Notes: a model not told the origin generated them from the sequence alone. A DNA stretch of 64,000 bases from Candidatus Fermentibacteraceae bacterium (GCA_016744855.1 JADGDO010000004.1:1-64000); one strand, 5' to 3'. Positions 33,793 to 43,214 are shown, counted from the stretch's first letter. Numbers and translations: made by a program.

Positions 33793-36700
33793 TTATTCTC
33801 CGCCATTCCAGTCCATTTTGGCCATCTGTTCGTAGAGATGGAAACGTTTATTGATATCCTTCTGAGCACTCGCGAGTAGCTTTTCAGCATGCTCAGGATT
33901 GCTTCTTAGAAGGGTGTTCCATCTTCCTTCGGCTTCGGCAAATTTGTGGAATGGAAGTGAAGGTTTCTTGCTGTCAAGCTGGAGTGGAGATTCTCCCTTT
34001 TCAATCTTTCTTGGATCGAAACGGAAGAGAGGCCACATACCGCTGTTTACTGCAAGCTTCTGCTCGTCAATTCCCTTGGTCATATTGATACCGTGGGCGA
34101 TACAATGGCTGTATGCAATGATGATGGAAGGTCCATCAAAGCTTTCAGCCTCATTGAACGCCTTTACTGTCTGGTTCTGATTGGCTCCCATTGCGATCTG
34201 TGCCACGTAGATGTTGCCATAGGTCATGCTGATCATGGCTAGATCTTTTTTAGGCATTGGCTTGCCGGCTGCTGCAAACTTTGCCACAGCACCCATTGGT
34301 GTAGCCTTGGAGCACTGACCACCGGTGTTAGAGTAAACACCAGTATCCACTACAAGAACATTCACATTTCTGCCCTGGGCGAGAACATGATCGAGTCCGC
34401 CGTAGCCGATATCATATGCCCAGCCATCTCCACCGATGATCCATACCGAACGTGGTACGAAGTAATCGGCAAGTGACTCAAGCTGACGGGCTTGAGGTGT
34501 GTCTATCTGTGCAAGTGCTTTCCTGAGATACTCTACACGCTCACGCTGCTGAGCGATTTCAAGCTCTGTTTTGCTGGTGGAGTTCAGAAGACTGTCAATG
34601 AGATTTTCATCGAGTTTACCTGAGAGACCCCTGAGGAGTTCTGAGGCAGTTTCGATCTGCTTATCTGTGGTGAGTCTGAAGCCGAAACCGAACTCGGCAG
34701 CATCTTCAAAGAGACTGTTGTTCCATGCCGGACCGCGGCCGTCTTCATTCTGTGCGTATGGTGTTGTTGGCAGGTTGCCACCATAGATGGATGAACATCC
34801 GGTAGCGTTGGCAATAACTGCCCTGTCACCGAAAAGCTGACTGAGAAGCTTGACATAAGGTGTCTCACCGCAGCCTGCACAAGCTCCACTGAATTCAAAG
34901 AGAGGCTTCAGGAGCTGACTCTCTTTTACTGTGGAGAGATTGAGTTCAGTTCTATCAAAATCAGGGATATCATGGAAGAACTTGAAGTTCTCTACTTCTG
35001 CATGGCGAAGAGGAGGCTGAGACTGCATGTTTATTGCTTTTCTGCCTTCAACCTGCCTGTCTCGTGCCGGGCAGATGTGTACGCATGCGCCACAGCCTGT
35101 GCAGTCTTCCGGGGCGACCTGGATTGTACACTTGTAATCCTTGAACTTGGCTTTTCCATCTGCTGATTTGAAGGTTTCAGGAGCATCCTTAAGCAGAGCG
35201 CCGTCGTAATACTTCATTCTGATAACTGCATGGGGGCAAGCAAGGCTGCAGAGACCGCACTGGATACAGAGGGATTCGTCCCATACAGGGATTTCCAGAG
35301 CAATATTTCTCTTTTCCCACTGAGTTGTTCCAGTTGGCCACGTACCGTCAGCAGGCATAGCACTAACAGGAATGTCATTACCCTTTTGTGCCATGATTTT
35401 TGCTGTTACATTCTGAACAAACTCAGGTGCTTCCTCAGGAACAACCGGGGGAATGCTTATTGAGCTGGTGATTTCTTTAGGGTAGCTGACCTCATAAAGG
35501 TTAGCAACAGCCTGATCAACAGCAAGGAAGTTCTTCTTAACAACATCTTCACCCTTTTTACTGTAACTTTTCTTGATAGCCCCTTTGATCTTATCAATTG
35601 CTGCTTCTCTTTCAAGAACACCGCTGATTGCAAAGAAACAGGTCTGCATGATTGTGTTAATCATAACACCCATGCCAGTTTCACCTGCTACTTTGTAGGC
35701 ATCAATTACGTAAAACTTGATGTTCTTCTCAATCATAGACTTCTGAATTTTCCGGGGCAGATTGTCCCAGATTTCTTCAGCGCTATATGGAGTGTTCAGA
35801 AGGAATGTTGCGCCCTTTGCAGCATAATCAAGAACATCGTACTTCTCGATGAATACTGTCTGATGGCATGCTACAAAACTTGCCTGATCGATAAGGCAGG
35901 TCCTTCTGATCGGATCAGGTCCAAAACGGAGGTGACTTACAGTAAGAGCACCTGCCTTCTTGGAATCATAAACAAAGTAACCTTGAGCGTAGTTGTCTGT
36001 TGTTCCACCGATAATTTTGATACTGTTTTTGTTAGCACCAACGGTTCCATCAGAACCGAGTCCAAGGAATACTGCCTGATGCAGTCCCTCGGTATCGAGA
36101 ACAAACTCGGGGATATCAATACTGGTGAAAGTTACGTCGTCATTGATACCAACTGTGAAATCGTTTTTCTGATTTCCAGCTGCATTATTGAATACTCCCT
36201 TTACGGATGCAGGAGTAAATTCCTTGCTGGAAAGACCGAAACGTCCTCCGAGAACCTTGATTCCATTTCTACCAGCCACTCTGAGAGCGGTAGAGACATC
36301 CTTGTAGAGAGGCTCTCCATCGTTACCGGGCTCTTTTGTTCGGTCAAGTACGCTGATTGTTTTAACACTCTCAGGAATTGAACCGAGGAAAGCTGATGCA
36401 TCAAATGGGCGGTAAAGACGTACTTTTATAACACCAACTTTTTCACCCTTGGAAGCAAGGTACTCAACTGTTTCATGAGCAACTTCGCATCCAGATCCCA
36501 TAAGGATGATTATGTGTTCAGCGTCAGGTGCACCAACATAATCAAACAGGTTGTAGTGTCTTCCTGTAAGCTTACCAAAAAGATCCATGTATTCCTGAAC
36601 TATTGCCGGAGTTGCCTCATAGTAAGGGTTTACACTTTCACGGCCCTGGAAGTATACGTCCGGGTTCTGACTTGTACCGCGAAGCACAGGGTGATTGGGG

Positions 36701-37326
36701 TTCAATCCTCGCTGGCGATGTGCGAATACGAGTTCATCATCCATCATGGCTCTGAGAACACTGTCCTCAAGAGGCTCAATTTTCTGGATCTCGTGACTTG
36801 TTCTGAAGCCGTCAAAGAAGTGTATGAAGGGAATGCGACTTTTCAGAGTTGCAGCATGAGAAATAGCTGCAAGATCAGTTACTTCCTGAACGGAAGCACT
36901 TGTAAGAAGACCGAAACCGGTATTTCTTACGGCCATTACATCACTGTGGTCACCAAAGATGGAGAGTGCCTGGGCAGCAATGCTTCTTGCCGAAACATGA
37001 AAGACTGTTGGAGTAAGCTCTCCTGCAATCTTGTACATGGTCGGTATCATAAGAAGAAGGCCCTGACTCGCTGTAAATGTTGTGGTAAGGGCTCCTGTCT
37101 GCAGGGCACCATGTACCGCAGCAGATGCTCCGCCCTCACTTTGCATTTCCTGCACCAGGGGTACTGTTCCCCAGATATTTTTCTGGCCGGCTGCCGACCA
37201 TGTGTCACTGTGCTCGCCCATTGGGCTGGATGGGGTGATGGGGTAAATTGCCACCACTTCACTAAGCTTGTGAGCGACACGTGCGGCGGCTTCGTTACCG
37301 TCGATCGTTATCATTTGTCTGCTCAT
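33793..37326 (-). CDS. nifJ: Pyruvate:ferredoxin (flavodoxin) oxidoreductase, single chain
   Basis: 1177 residues, the usual length. Oxidises pyruvate to acetyl-CoA and CO2, with electrons to ferredoxin. N-terminal pyrimidine domain begins MITIDGNEAAARVAHKLSEV and has AIYPITPSSPMGE. The gamma-like domain holds GLGSDGTVGANKNSIKII. Two 4Fe-4S clusters lie near residues 690-760: CIQCGLCSLACP and CTGCGACVHICPA. The TPP domain has CAGCGETPYVKL, GGDGWAYDIGYGGLDH and DTGVYSNTGGQ. Central to an anaerobic, fermentative metabolism. AsnRS lies 34 bases upstream on the same strand. Confidence 0.97.
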   Translation of the reverse strand: MSRQMITIDGNEAAARVAHKLSEVVAIYPITPSSPMGEHSDTWSAAGQKNIWGTVPLVQEMQSEGGASAAVHGALQTGALTTTFTASQGLLLMIPTMYKIAGELTPTVFHVSARSIAAQALSIFGDHSDVMAVRNTGFGLLTSASVQEVTDLAAISHAATLKSRIPFIHFFDGFRTSHEIQKIEPLEDSVLRAMMDDELVFAHRQRGLNPNHPVLRGTSQNPDVYFQGRESVNPYYEATPAIVQEYMDLFGKLTGRHYNLFDYVGAPDAEHIIILMGSGCEVAHETVEYLASKGEKVGVIKVRLYRPFDASAFLGSIPESVKTISVLDRTKEPGNDGEPLYKDVSTALRVAGRNGIKVLGGRFGLSSKEFTPASVKGVFNNAAGNQKNDFTVGINDDVTFTSIDIPEFVLDTEGLHQAVFLGLGSDGTVGANKNSIKIIGGTTDNYAQGYFVYDSKKAGALTVSHLRFGPDPIRRTCLIDQASFVACHQTVFIEKYDVLDYAAKGATFLLNTPYSAEEIWDNLPRKIQKSMIEKNIKFYVIDAYKVAGETGMGVMINTIMQTCFFAISGVLEREAAIDKIKGAIKKSYSKKGEDVVKKNFLAVDQAVANLYEVSYPKEITSSISIPPVVPEEAPEFVQNVTAKIMAQKGNDIPVSAMPADGTWPTGTTQWEKRNIALEIPVWDESLCIQCGLCSLACPHAVIRMKYYDGALLKDAPETFKSADGKAKFKDYKCTIQVAPEDCTGCGACVHICPARDRQVEGRKAINMQSQPPLRHAEVENFKFFHDIPDFDRTELNLSTVKESQLLKPLFEFSGACAGCGETPYVKLLSQLFGDRAVIANATGCSSIYGGNLPTTPYAQNEDGRGPAWNNSLFEDAAEFGFGFRLTTDKQIETASELLRGLSGKLDENLIDSLLNSTSKTELEIAQQRERVEYLRKALAQIDTPQARQLESLADYFVPRSVWIIGGDGWAYDIGYGGLDHVLAQGRNVNVLVVDTGVYSNTGGQCSKATPMGAVAKFAAAGKPMPKKDLAMISMTYGNIYVAQIAMGANQNQTVKAFNEAESFDGPSIIIAYSHCIAHGINMTKGIDEQKLAVNSGMWPLFRFDPRKIEKGESPLQLDSKKPSLPFHKFAEAEGRWNTLLRSNPEHAEKLLASAQKDINKRFHLYEQMAKMDWNGGE

Positions 37327-37360
37327 GATTACCAGCTTTCGCTAAGGTTACTGTTCATTA

Positions 37361-38743
37361 CTAATACATCTTGCCAAAGGTTCTAGGGAAGGGTACAACA
37401 TCTCGGATATTGTCCATTCCGGTAAGGTACAAAAGGAGTCTTTCAAAACCGAGACCAAAACCTGCATGAGGTGCTGTTCCCCAGCGTCTTAGCTCCATGT
37501 ACCATCTGTAGGTCTCCATATCAAGACCCTGTTCCAACGCTCTTTTTTCAAGGATAGGAAGTCGGTGTTCCCGCTGGCTGCCACCGACAAGCTCACCCAC
37601 ACCTGGGGCGAGAAGATCGCAGGCACGCACGGTTTTGCCGTCATCGTTCACATACATGTAGAAGGGCTTCATGGATGCTGGGTAATCAATCACAAAGACA
37701 GGTTTGCCAAAGTGTTCTTCTGCAAGGAATCTTTCGTGTTCAGTTGCAAGATCATCTCCCCATTCAGGAAGATTTTCAAACTTTTTCCCAGAAGATCTAA
37801 TGATTTCAATTGCCTCTGTGTATGTAATTCTACCGAAATCGTTTTCAAGGAGAGACTTATATCTTTCTTTCAGCCCCTTCTCAAAAAATCTTGAAAAGAA
37901 TTCTATGTCCTCACTGCACTTCTCCATGAGATAAGATGCTGTGAATTTAACGAATTTTTCTATAAGGTTGAGGTTGTCCTCCAAGTCGAAGAACGCCATC
38001 TCGGGCTCCAGCATCCAGAATTCGGCACCATGAATGCGGGTATCCGAGGGATCTGCACGAAAGGTGGGACCAAAGGTGTATACCTTTCCAAGTGACAGGG
38101 CAAACGGCTCTGCTTCGAGCTGGCCACTAACAGTAAGGAAGGCTTTCTTCTTGAAATAGTCTTTTTCGTAGTCGACCGCTCCATCCTTCAGAGGAACCAT
38201 ATCCAGTGGAAGAGTAGTTAACTGGAATGTTTCACCGGCACCTTCGCAATCGCTTTCGGTAATGAAGGGTGTGTGGACATTGAAGAAACCGTTTTCGTCA
38301 AAGAATCTGTGTATTGCCATGGAAATGTGGTGACTCATACGGAATGCACTGCTGAAAGTGTTGGTTCTGGAGCGAAGGTGCGGCATTGTTCTGAGGAACT
38401 CGAGGGAATGCCTCTTCTTCTGAAGAGGGTAATCTTCATCCACAGGACCTACAATCTCCAGCTCCACAGCGGAGATTTCTACAGATTGTTCTTTACCCTG
38501 ACTTGCAACAACCAATCCCTTAACACGGATACATGCCCCAGTAAGTAAACCGGAGAGTTCTTTGTCTGAGAATAGTTCTCTGTCGAAAACAGCTTGGAGA
38601 TTATTTATTGTCGATCCATCGTTCAAGGATGCAAAAGCAACACTTTTGCCTGTTCTAGCAGTTTTCACCCAGCTGTAAACCGTTACGGTCTCTCCGGTAT
38701 GAACTCCACCAAGAATTGAATCAATGGTGTTTCGACGGATCAT
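37361..38743 (-). CDS. asnS: Asparagine--tRNA ligase
   Basis: 460 residues after GGAGG. Charges tRNA-Asn. An OB-fold anticodon domain (~1-110, VTVYSWVKTARTGKSVAF) precedes the class II core. Motif 2 is YTFGPTFRADPSDT, with WMLEPEMAF following, and motif 3 GFGLGFERLLLYLTGMDNIR. The FRADPSDTRIHGAEFWM segment (N rather than D discrimination residues) and the TESDCEGAGETFQ insert distinguish AsnRS from AspRS. A possible promoter TTGACC is upstream on the minus strand near 38810. Confidence 0.95.
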   Translation of the reverse strand: MIRRNTIDSILGGVHTGETVTVYSWVKTARTGKSVAFASLNDGSTINNLQAVFDRELFSDKELSGLLTGACIRVKGLVVASQGKEQSVEISAVELEIVGPVDEDYPLQKKRHSLEFLRTMPHLRSRTNTFSSAFRMSHHISMAIHRFFDENGFFNVHTPFITESDCEGAGETFQLTTLPLDMVPLKDGAVDYEKDYFKKKAFLTVSGQLEAEPFALSLGKVYTFGPTFRADPSDTRIHGAEFWMLEPEMAFFDLEDNLNLIEKFVKFTASYLMEKCSEDIEFFSRFFEKGLKERYKSLLENDFGRITYTEAIEIIRSSGKKFENLPEWGDDLATEHERFLAEEHFGKPVFVIDYPASMKPFYMYVNDDGKTVRACDLLAPGVGELVGGSQREHRLPILEKRALEQGLDMETYRWYMELRRWGTAPHAGFGLGFERLLLYLTGMDNIRDVVPFPRTFGKMY

Positions 38744-38861
38744 TTTGGAACCTCCATATGGGAATAATTAATAAGTACGGGAGAATCGCTAATCTACAAA
38801 GAAAGGTCAACAGAGTCCAATGATAGATAACTGAATAATGGTTTCATGATACTACAAAGAA

Positions 38862-38888
38862 ACCCGCCGACTGAACAAATCGGCGGGT
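38862..38888 (-). terminator. Intrinsic terminator of the RNA candidate
   Basis: ACCCGCCGA/TCGGCGGGT, a 9-base GC-rich stem with a 9-base loop, followed on the minus strand by TTCTTTG. No protein gene ends here, which indicates a non-coding transcript coming from 38.9-39.06 kb. Confidence 0.7.
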
Positions 38889-39060
38889 CTCCCTGTGACA
38901 CAATACTCTTGAAAGGGTTGTCCAGACTCAGGAGGAGGGATCCTGTTCTGAACACTTCGATATATCCGAACATTTAGTTTTTGTTCCAGGGTTCCCATAT
39001 TCCTACTGGTTGGACACAGAGGGCTTACGCAAACATATTCATTCCTGATATTCAAAGGCA
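38862..39060 (-). ncRNA. Structured small RNA candidate, 6S-like
   Basis: The minus strand can fold into one long imperfect hairpin: TGTCCA/TGGACA, AGGA/TCCT, GGG/CCC, CCTG-GAACA/TGTTC-(AGAA)-CAGG, and an apical TTCG/CGAA. Single-stranded bulges separate these helices, and a larger unpaired stretch sits below TGTCCA. A GC-rich terminator ends it. The length (~200 bases) and rod-like fold interrupted by bulges recall 6S RNA, which binds RNA polymerase. No SRP RNA, RNase P or tmRNA signature is seen. A TTGAAG-N16-TACCTT promoter-like pair lies upstream. The class is a guess; a transcript is likely. Confidence 0.38.
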
Positions 39061-39079
39061 GATAAGGTAGCTTATTAGA

Positions 39080-39640
39080 TTGGAACTTCAATTGCATGAA
39101 AATTCTATCGAGCTGGGAGATTCAGCTGCTGAAAAAGCGGTAGCACAGTGTTTTCTGGATCAGCTGAGAAGCTACCCTGATATGCAGATTCAGGACATCT
39201 ACAAATTCGTTTTCCAGGGTGTTATGGGTAGCGGGCATGCCATTCAGAGTGAATCGATTGCTTTTGAGCGATTTCAAGCTGAACTCAGTAACCTTTGTCA
39301 GCCTGACTCCCCTGAAGAGGTTGTAGAATTCTTGTCTACTAAAATCATACGAGTAAATCTGAGACCTTATGTAAGAAACGGTGGGGATACCAGTTCTCTT
39401 TTTAAGGCATTTGTCCGGACTGGATACACTCACGGAGGATCTGAAAAAGAACTTGGTCCTGTTTGGGAAGTGATTAAGCCTCTTCAAACCAAATTCAACC
39501 ACGATGATATGGATATCTATTTCTCGCTGCAGAGGAAATCCGGTTTTCCTGCAGTTCATCATTCTGGCATCTATAGAGAGTTGTACACACCGTCATATCG
39601 AGTGATATCAGTAAAGGAGTTATCATGGTCAAGAGAGTAA
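39080..39640 (+). CDS. Conserved protein of unknown function
   Basis: 186 residues from TTG 39080; the SD (AAGGTAG) is weak and the 5' end overlaps a possible divergent promoter, so the start may be later. It has the conserved elements IYKFVFQGVMGSGHAIQ, IIRVNLRPYVRNGGD, LFKAFVRTGYTHGG and HHSGIYRELYTPSYRV, which I recall only as a widespread uncharacterised family with invariant His, Arg and Tyr residues. The conserved polar residues suggest an enzyme. It overlaps the flavodoxin-like gene by 16 bases. Confidence 0.6.
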   Translation: MELQLHENSIELGDSAAEKAVAQCFLDQLRSYPDMQIQDIYKFVFQGVMGSGHAIQSESIAFERFQAELSNLCQPDSPEEVVEFLSTKIIRVNLRPYVRNGGDTSSLFKAFVRTGYTHGGSEKELGPVWEVIKPLQTKFNHDDMDIYFSLQRKSGFPAVHHSGIYRELYTPSYRVISVKELSWSRE

Positions 39641-40206
39641 CCGCATTTTGCGGAAGCCCTAGAACAGCAGGTAATACTGAAACTTTACTAAGAATTATGC
39701 TTGATGGAGCAAAGAGCAAGGGAGCATCGATTCAGTTCAGAAAGATAAACACCATGAGTATTAGAGGTTGCCAGGCCTGCGAGTGGTGTAATGACAAATC
39801 TGCTGAATTCTGCATTCAGCAGGATGACATGCAAACTCTTTATCAGGATATCAGGGATTCCGATGCAGTGATATTCGGCACACCGATATATATGTGGCAG
39901 ATGACTGGGCAGATGAAAGTCATGCTTGATCGTCTTTATGGTTTAATCCTTCAAAATTTCGACTCAAAAATTGGTCCCAGAAAAACTGCTATGCTCTTTA
40001 CTCAAGCTGCCTCTGAAGGGTCTTTTCAGGCATACATAGACTCCACCGTTGATGTGTTTCGATTTTTAAAATTTGACGTTCAAAATACTCTTGTTGCAGC
40101 AGATACTGAAGATCCGGAAAAGATCAAGGAGAACAAAGATCTGATGGAAAAGGCGTTTTCTATTGGTCTATCACTTGTGGATTTCGGAAACTCCGATGAT
40201 GTATAA
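39625..40206 (+). CDS. Flavodoxin-family NAD(P)H-dependent oxidoreductase
   Basis: 193 residues, SD AAGGAG. FMN phosphate loop is FCGSPRTAGNTETLL. Two Cys in CQACEWCND lie where iron-sulfur flavoproteins carry their CxxCxxC cluster motif, here reduced to CxxCxxC-like spacing without a complete set. IFGTPIYMWQMTGQMKVMLDRLY is the second FMN signature. Likely a flavin-dependent electron-transfer or reductase protein of anaerobes. It follows, with overlap, the conserved unknown gene. Confidence 0.88.
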   Translation: MVKRVTAFCGSPRTAGNTETLLRIMLDGAKSKGASIQFRKINTMSIRGCQACEWCNDKSAEFCIQQDDMQTLYQDIRDSDAVIFGTPIYMWQMTGQMKVMLDRLYGLILQNFDSKIGPRKTAMLFTQAASEGSFQAYIDSTVDVFRFLKFDVQNTLVAADTEDPEKIKENKDLMEKAFSIGLSLVDFGNSDDV

Positions 40207-40888
40207 ATACCTTTTAGTGATTTTGGTTTGTTTTTCTGTTGCTGGAGCAACTCCTCCAGATATTATAACCTCCGATATAATCTTACTGGGTGAATCATCA
40301 GAGAAAGCAGTGTTTCTTGTTAAAACGGGATACAACCTGGGCTCTCATTACTTATGGGAGAGTCGGTGGTACTATCTGTGCATGAATCTATCTGATTTTA
40401 CTTTTGAGTATATCTTCCAGGGAAGCATGATCTCTGCTTCTGAAGATTATGGTGGAGTTCGTTATTCTCCCAATTCAGAATCTCTGACTATTCCCGGGGC
40501 TCTTCAGTATTGGGATGTGGATAATATTCAGTTTTATGGTAGCTCATCCTGTTTCATGACGAACTTGGAAGAGATGAATTGTAATCTTATGGATAATTGC
40601 CTTCTTGTAAACAGTGGGGAAAACGAAATTGTGATTCCTGAAGTAAGGTGTTTCGATCCAGGCTATCTGGCAGTATGGAATACTGAATTTCAAGAATTTT
40701 TCATTCAAGAAAGTGACAGTCCAGTCAGAGAAGTGTTTTTCTCAGCGGAGGTACAGGAGTTTGAACCAGCCGCTGGAGTTCAGATAGGAGATGCATTTCT
40801 TTACATCGGGCAGCTTTCCAGTGAAGATATACCCAGAGGAGTAATTTTGTACATTCCAGATATTTCTCTCTATCAGTTTGGGCTTTGA
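40196..40888 (+). CDS. Exported protein of unknown function
   Basis: 230 residues from ATG 40196 (a second ATG is the next codon). It starts inside the end of the flavodoxin-like gene, overlapping by 11 bases, so it belongs to the same transcript. Signal peptide MMYKYLLVILVCFSVAGA. The rest is beta-rich with many Tyr, Ser and Glu (YLWESRWYYLCMNLSDF) and three Cys. No family is recognised. It converges on the radical SAM gene, overlapping by 16 bases. Confidence 0.6.
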   Translation: MMYKYLLVILVCFSVAGATPPDIITSDIILLGESSEKAVFLVKTGYNLGSHYLWESRWYYLCMNLSDFTFEYIFQGSMISASEDYGGVRYSPNSESLTIPGALQYWDVDNIQFYGSSSCFMTNLEEMNCNLMDNCLLVNSGENEIVIPEVRCFDPGYLAVWNTEFQEFFIQESDSPVREVFFSAEVQEFEPAAGVQIGDAFLYIGQLSSEDIPRGVILYIPDISLYQFGL

Positions 40889-41832
40889 TCTGCCAATGAT
40901 GGAACATCGCTCATCTGGTATCCAAGCAGTTTGCCCTGCCATGTATCTCTGTACATCAGTTCTCTCTTAACCCTGTTCATAACCGCAAGCTTATTGATAG
41001 CCCACTCCGGGGCCACAAGCATTCTGGGGGGTGCCTCGCCCGTTACTCTTTGGATCACAATATCCGGACGAATACGCTCGATGAAATCTGCTGCAAGAGC
41101 TGCATATTCACTTTTACGGATCAGCTTGAATTCACCCTTCTCGTATTGCTCCTGAAGCCTTGTCTCTTTGATTACATGCAGGTTCTGGAGTTTTACACCA
41201 GCCGTACTGGAGTTGTTCACGAGTTCCACAGTGGAGAGCATTTCATCTCTTGATTCCCCCGGGAAGCCCAGAATCACATGAGCGGCTGTTCTGATTCCTC
41301 TTGAATGAAGTCTGTCAAAAGCTTTCTCCGAATCATAAACAGTGTGACCACGGTTCATCCGAAGAAGGGTTTTGTCACATCCACTCTGAACTCCCAGTTC
41401 TACCCATAAAAAGGTCTCTCTGGAAAGATCCTGCAGGAGGTCAAGAGCTTCTTCGCTGATACTGTCCGGTCTTGTACACAAGGAAAGTCCCCTGATTCCG
41501 GGAAAATCGAGAGCCTCACGGTACATTTTTTCCAGACTTTTTACATCTTTGTATGTGGTTGTGTAATCGAGAAAGTAAGCAAGATAATGATCTGTCTCGT
41601 GCCTTTCCCGTACATATTCTGTTGCCAGCTCGAGTTGCTGCGTGATAGTCATGCCGGGTTTGTAGTGTTTGGGCTCACTTCCCTCTGGATTGCAGAAAGA
41701 ACATCCCCCCGTGCCTAGAAGACCATCTCTGGTAGGGCAGGTGAAACCTCCGGCAATACTGACCTTATACACCTTGTCTCCGAAAATGCTTCTGAAGAAG
41801 GCATTCAGAGAGTAATACCTGTTTTTGTTCAA
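40873..41832 (-). CDS. Radical SAM protein, TIGR01212/YhcC family
   Basis: 319 residues starting at TTG 41832. The N terminus YYSLNAFFRSIFGDKVYKVS and the cluster motif CPTRDGLLGTGGCSFCN (CxxxxxxxxxxxCxxC form of TIGR01212) are diagnostic. WVELGVQSGCDKTLLRMNRGH and VHVILGFPGE-like AAHVILGFPGES follow. The C-terminal part has HVIKETRLQEQYEKGEF. E. coli YhcC is proposed to act in tRNA or ribosome-related modification, but the reaction is not settled. It is divergent from the NAT gene, with 40 bases between the starts. Confidence 0.92.
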   Translation of the reverse strand: MNKNRYYSLNAFFRSIFGDKVYKVSIAGGFTCPTRDGLLGTGGCSFCNPEGSEPKHYKPGMTITQQLELATEYVRERHETDHYLAYFLDYTTTYKDVKSLEKMYREALDFPGIRGLSLCTRPDSISEEALDLLQDLSRETFLWVELGVQSGCDKTLLRMNRGHTVYDSEKAFDRLHSRGIRTAAHVILGFPGESRDEMLSTVELVNNSSTAGVKLQNLHVIKETRLQEQYEKGEFKLIRKSEYAALAADFIERIRPDIVIQRVTGEAPPRMLVAPEWAINKLAVMNRVKRELMYRDTWQGKLLGYQMSDVPSLADQSPN

Positions 41833-41872
41833 TTCCCAACTCTCTTTCCTTTGCCGGGATTATAATAAACAC

Positions 41873-42667
41873 ATGGAAAAAGCAGCAGAGATATTCTTCG
41901 AGCATTTCGGCCTGACTCCAGGTAGCAGTGCAGCGGACATTCACAAGATAGGGGAAGTCTTCGGTAAAGTGCCATGGGAGAATCTTACTAAGTTTCTCAT
42001 GAATTCTTCCGGAGAAAAACGACCCAGACTTGCTGGTGAAGTTATGGAAGACCATGTGAATGCAGGAACCGGCGGTACCTGTTACTCCCTTACAGAGACC
42101 CTTGGAACTGTATTTGCAGCGTGTGGGCTTTCGGCGCGCCCACTGACAGGACACATGAAACACGGCAGAAATATCCACTGCGCTCTTCTCGTGGAGGGTG
42201 AGGCCGGTAGGTTTTTGTTTGACCCGGGTTATGTTGTTCCCGGAGCTGTTCAACTTTCTGATTCAGGTAGCGGTCAGATCGAGACAGAGGGCAGAAAGAT
42301 GCTTTGGACACCTGTTGCCGGTGGGTGGGAGCTTCATACTGTTGAGAACGGGAATAATCTGCTGAGATACAAGTTGGAGTCAAGAAATCTCTCCAGAGAG
42401 GAGTTTGTAAACTACTGGAGAAATTCATTTGATTCTGCTGGGCTCAATAGTTTGCATCTTAACATGGTTGGCTCTTTGGGCGGAAGAATCAGTGCTCACA
42501 ATGGAAACCTTCGGATTATCGGTGGATCCGGAAAAAAGAATCATAAACTTGCTGATGATTATGCTGGGAAAATTGAGCAGTCTTTCGGAATCTCTTCAAT
42601 TATCGCAGAAGCTGCCTGGTCAGAGTTGCAGCGGCAGAAGAAAGCGAGAAAAAGTGTCTCTTCCTGA
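41873..42667 (+). CDS. Arylamine N-acetyltransferase-like protein
   Basis: 264 residues from ATG 41873 (48 bases upstream in-frame ATG overlaps the divergent gene). The catalytic triad pattern of NAT is visible: Cys in GTGGTCYSLTETLG, His in GRNIHCALLV and Asp in FLFDPGYVVPG. VPWENLTKF matches the N-terminal PFENL motif. The RGG before the Cys is TGG here, so substrate use may differ. Possible roles: acetyl transfer to amines or related condensation. Its 3' end overlaps the DUF4416 gene by 14 bases. Confidence 0.75.
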   Translation: MEKAAEIFFEHFGLTPGSSAADIHKIGEVFGKVPWENLTKFLMNSSGEKRPRLAGEVMEDHVNAGTGGTCYSLTETLGTVFAACGLSARPLTGHMKHGRNIHCALLVEGEAGRFLFDPGYVVPGAVQLSDSGSGQIETEGRKMLWTPVAGGWELHTVENGNNLLRYKLESRNLSREEFVNYWRNSFDSAGLNSLHLNMVGSLGGRISAHNGNLRIIGGSGKKNHKLADDYAGKIEQSFGISSIIAEAAWSELQRQKKARKSVSS

Positions 42668-43214
42668 GTCATTCCCTCCAGCGCTTCCAGTGGTAAGCAT
42701 TTTATACACAGATATCGAGCCATACAAAAATGCTCTGGTTGATCTCCAGTCTATTTTTGGTGAGCTGGTGCTTTCCAGCGATCCTTATCCTTTCGATATG
42801 AGTGATTACTACCGGAAAGAGATGGGTCTTGCAATTCAAAGGGTATGGTTGTGTTTTGCTCCGCTTCGTGACCCTTCAGATTTACCCCTCTGGAAGCAGA
42901 GTTGTGTGGAACTGGAGAGAGGAGCAGGTGGCCAGGGTAATAGGCTTGTAAACATTGATCCCGGTTACCTCGATCACGGCAAACTTGTTCTGGCAAGTTG
43001 CAAGTCTGCACCAGACAAAATTTACATGGGACTCGGTGTATACGCTCACACATGCCTGCGCTATAAAAAAGGGGAGTTCCATGGACCGGAACACAGTTTC
43101 TCCGATTTTATAGATGGCAGGTTTGATGATTTTTTTCTCTCTGCCAAACAGCTACTCAGAAAGCTCCTCAGAGAGAAACGTTCGACAGATCTACCCTTGC
43201 AAGAGAAGCCATAG
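42654..43214 (+). CDS. DUF4416-family protein
   Basis: 186 residues from GTG 42654. Family marks: SSDPYPFDMSDYYRKEMG, RLVNIDPGYLDHGKLVLAS and KIYMGLGVYAHTCLRYKKGEF, matching DUF4416 (PFxFxxYYxxEMG, NLDPGYLxxGKLVLAS). The family occurs in anaerobes and thermophiles, function unknown. Translationally coupled to the NAT-like gene, and converges on the aminotransferase with a 47-base overlap of coding sequence. Confidence 0.88.
   Translation: MSLPESFPPALPVVSILYTDIEPYKNALVDLQSIFGELVLSSDPYPFDMSDYYRKEMGLAIQRVWLCFAPLRDPSDLPLWKQSCVELERGAGGQGNRLVNIDPGYLDHGKLVLASCKSAPDKIYMGLGVYAHTCLRYKKGEFHGPEHSFSDFIDGRFDDFFLSAKQLLRKLLREKRSTDLPLQEKP

Larger units (their letters stand above)
38744..39079. other. Intergenic region with RNA candidate
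   Basis: About 335 bases between divergent protein genes. It holds a probable small RNA with a terminator on the minus strand (see separate entries) and, between 38744 and 38860, the promoter region of asnS. Confidence 0.5.

Noticed and set aside
36475..37386. A 303-codon open frame on the plus strand opposite PFOR
   Set aside because: It is fully antisense to the N-terminal domain of PFOR, has Cys/Ser-rich shadow composition and no SD or family match.
38852..39097. 81-codon minus-strand frame between asnS and the unknown gene
   Set aside because: No SD or family match; the same DNA is better explained by a structured RNA with a terminator.
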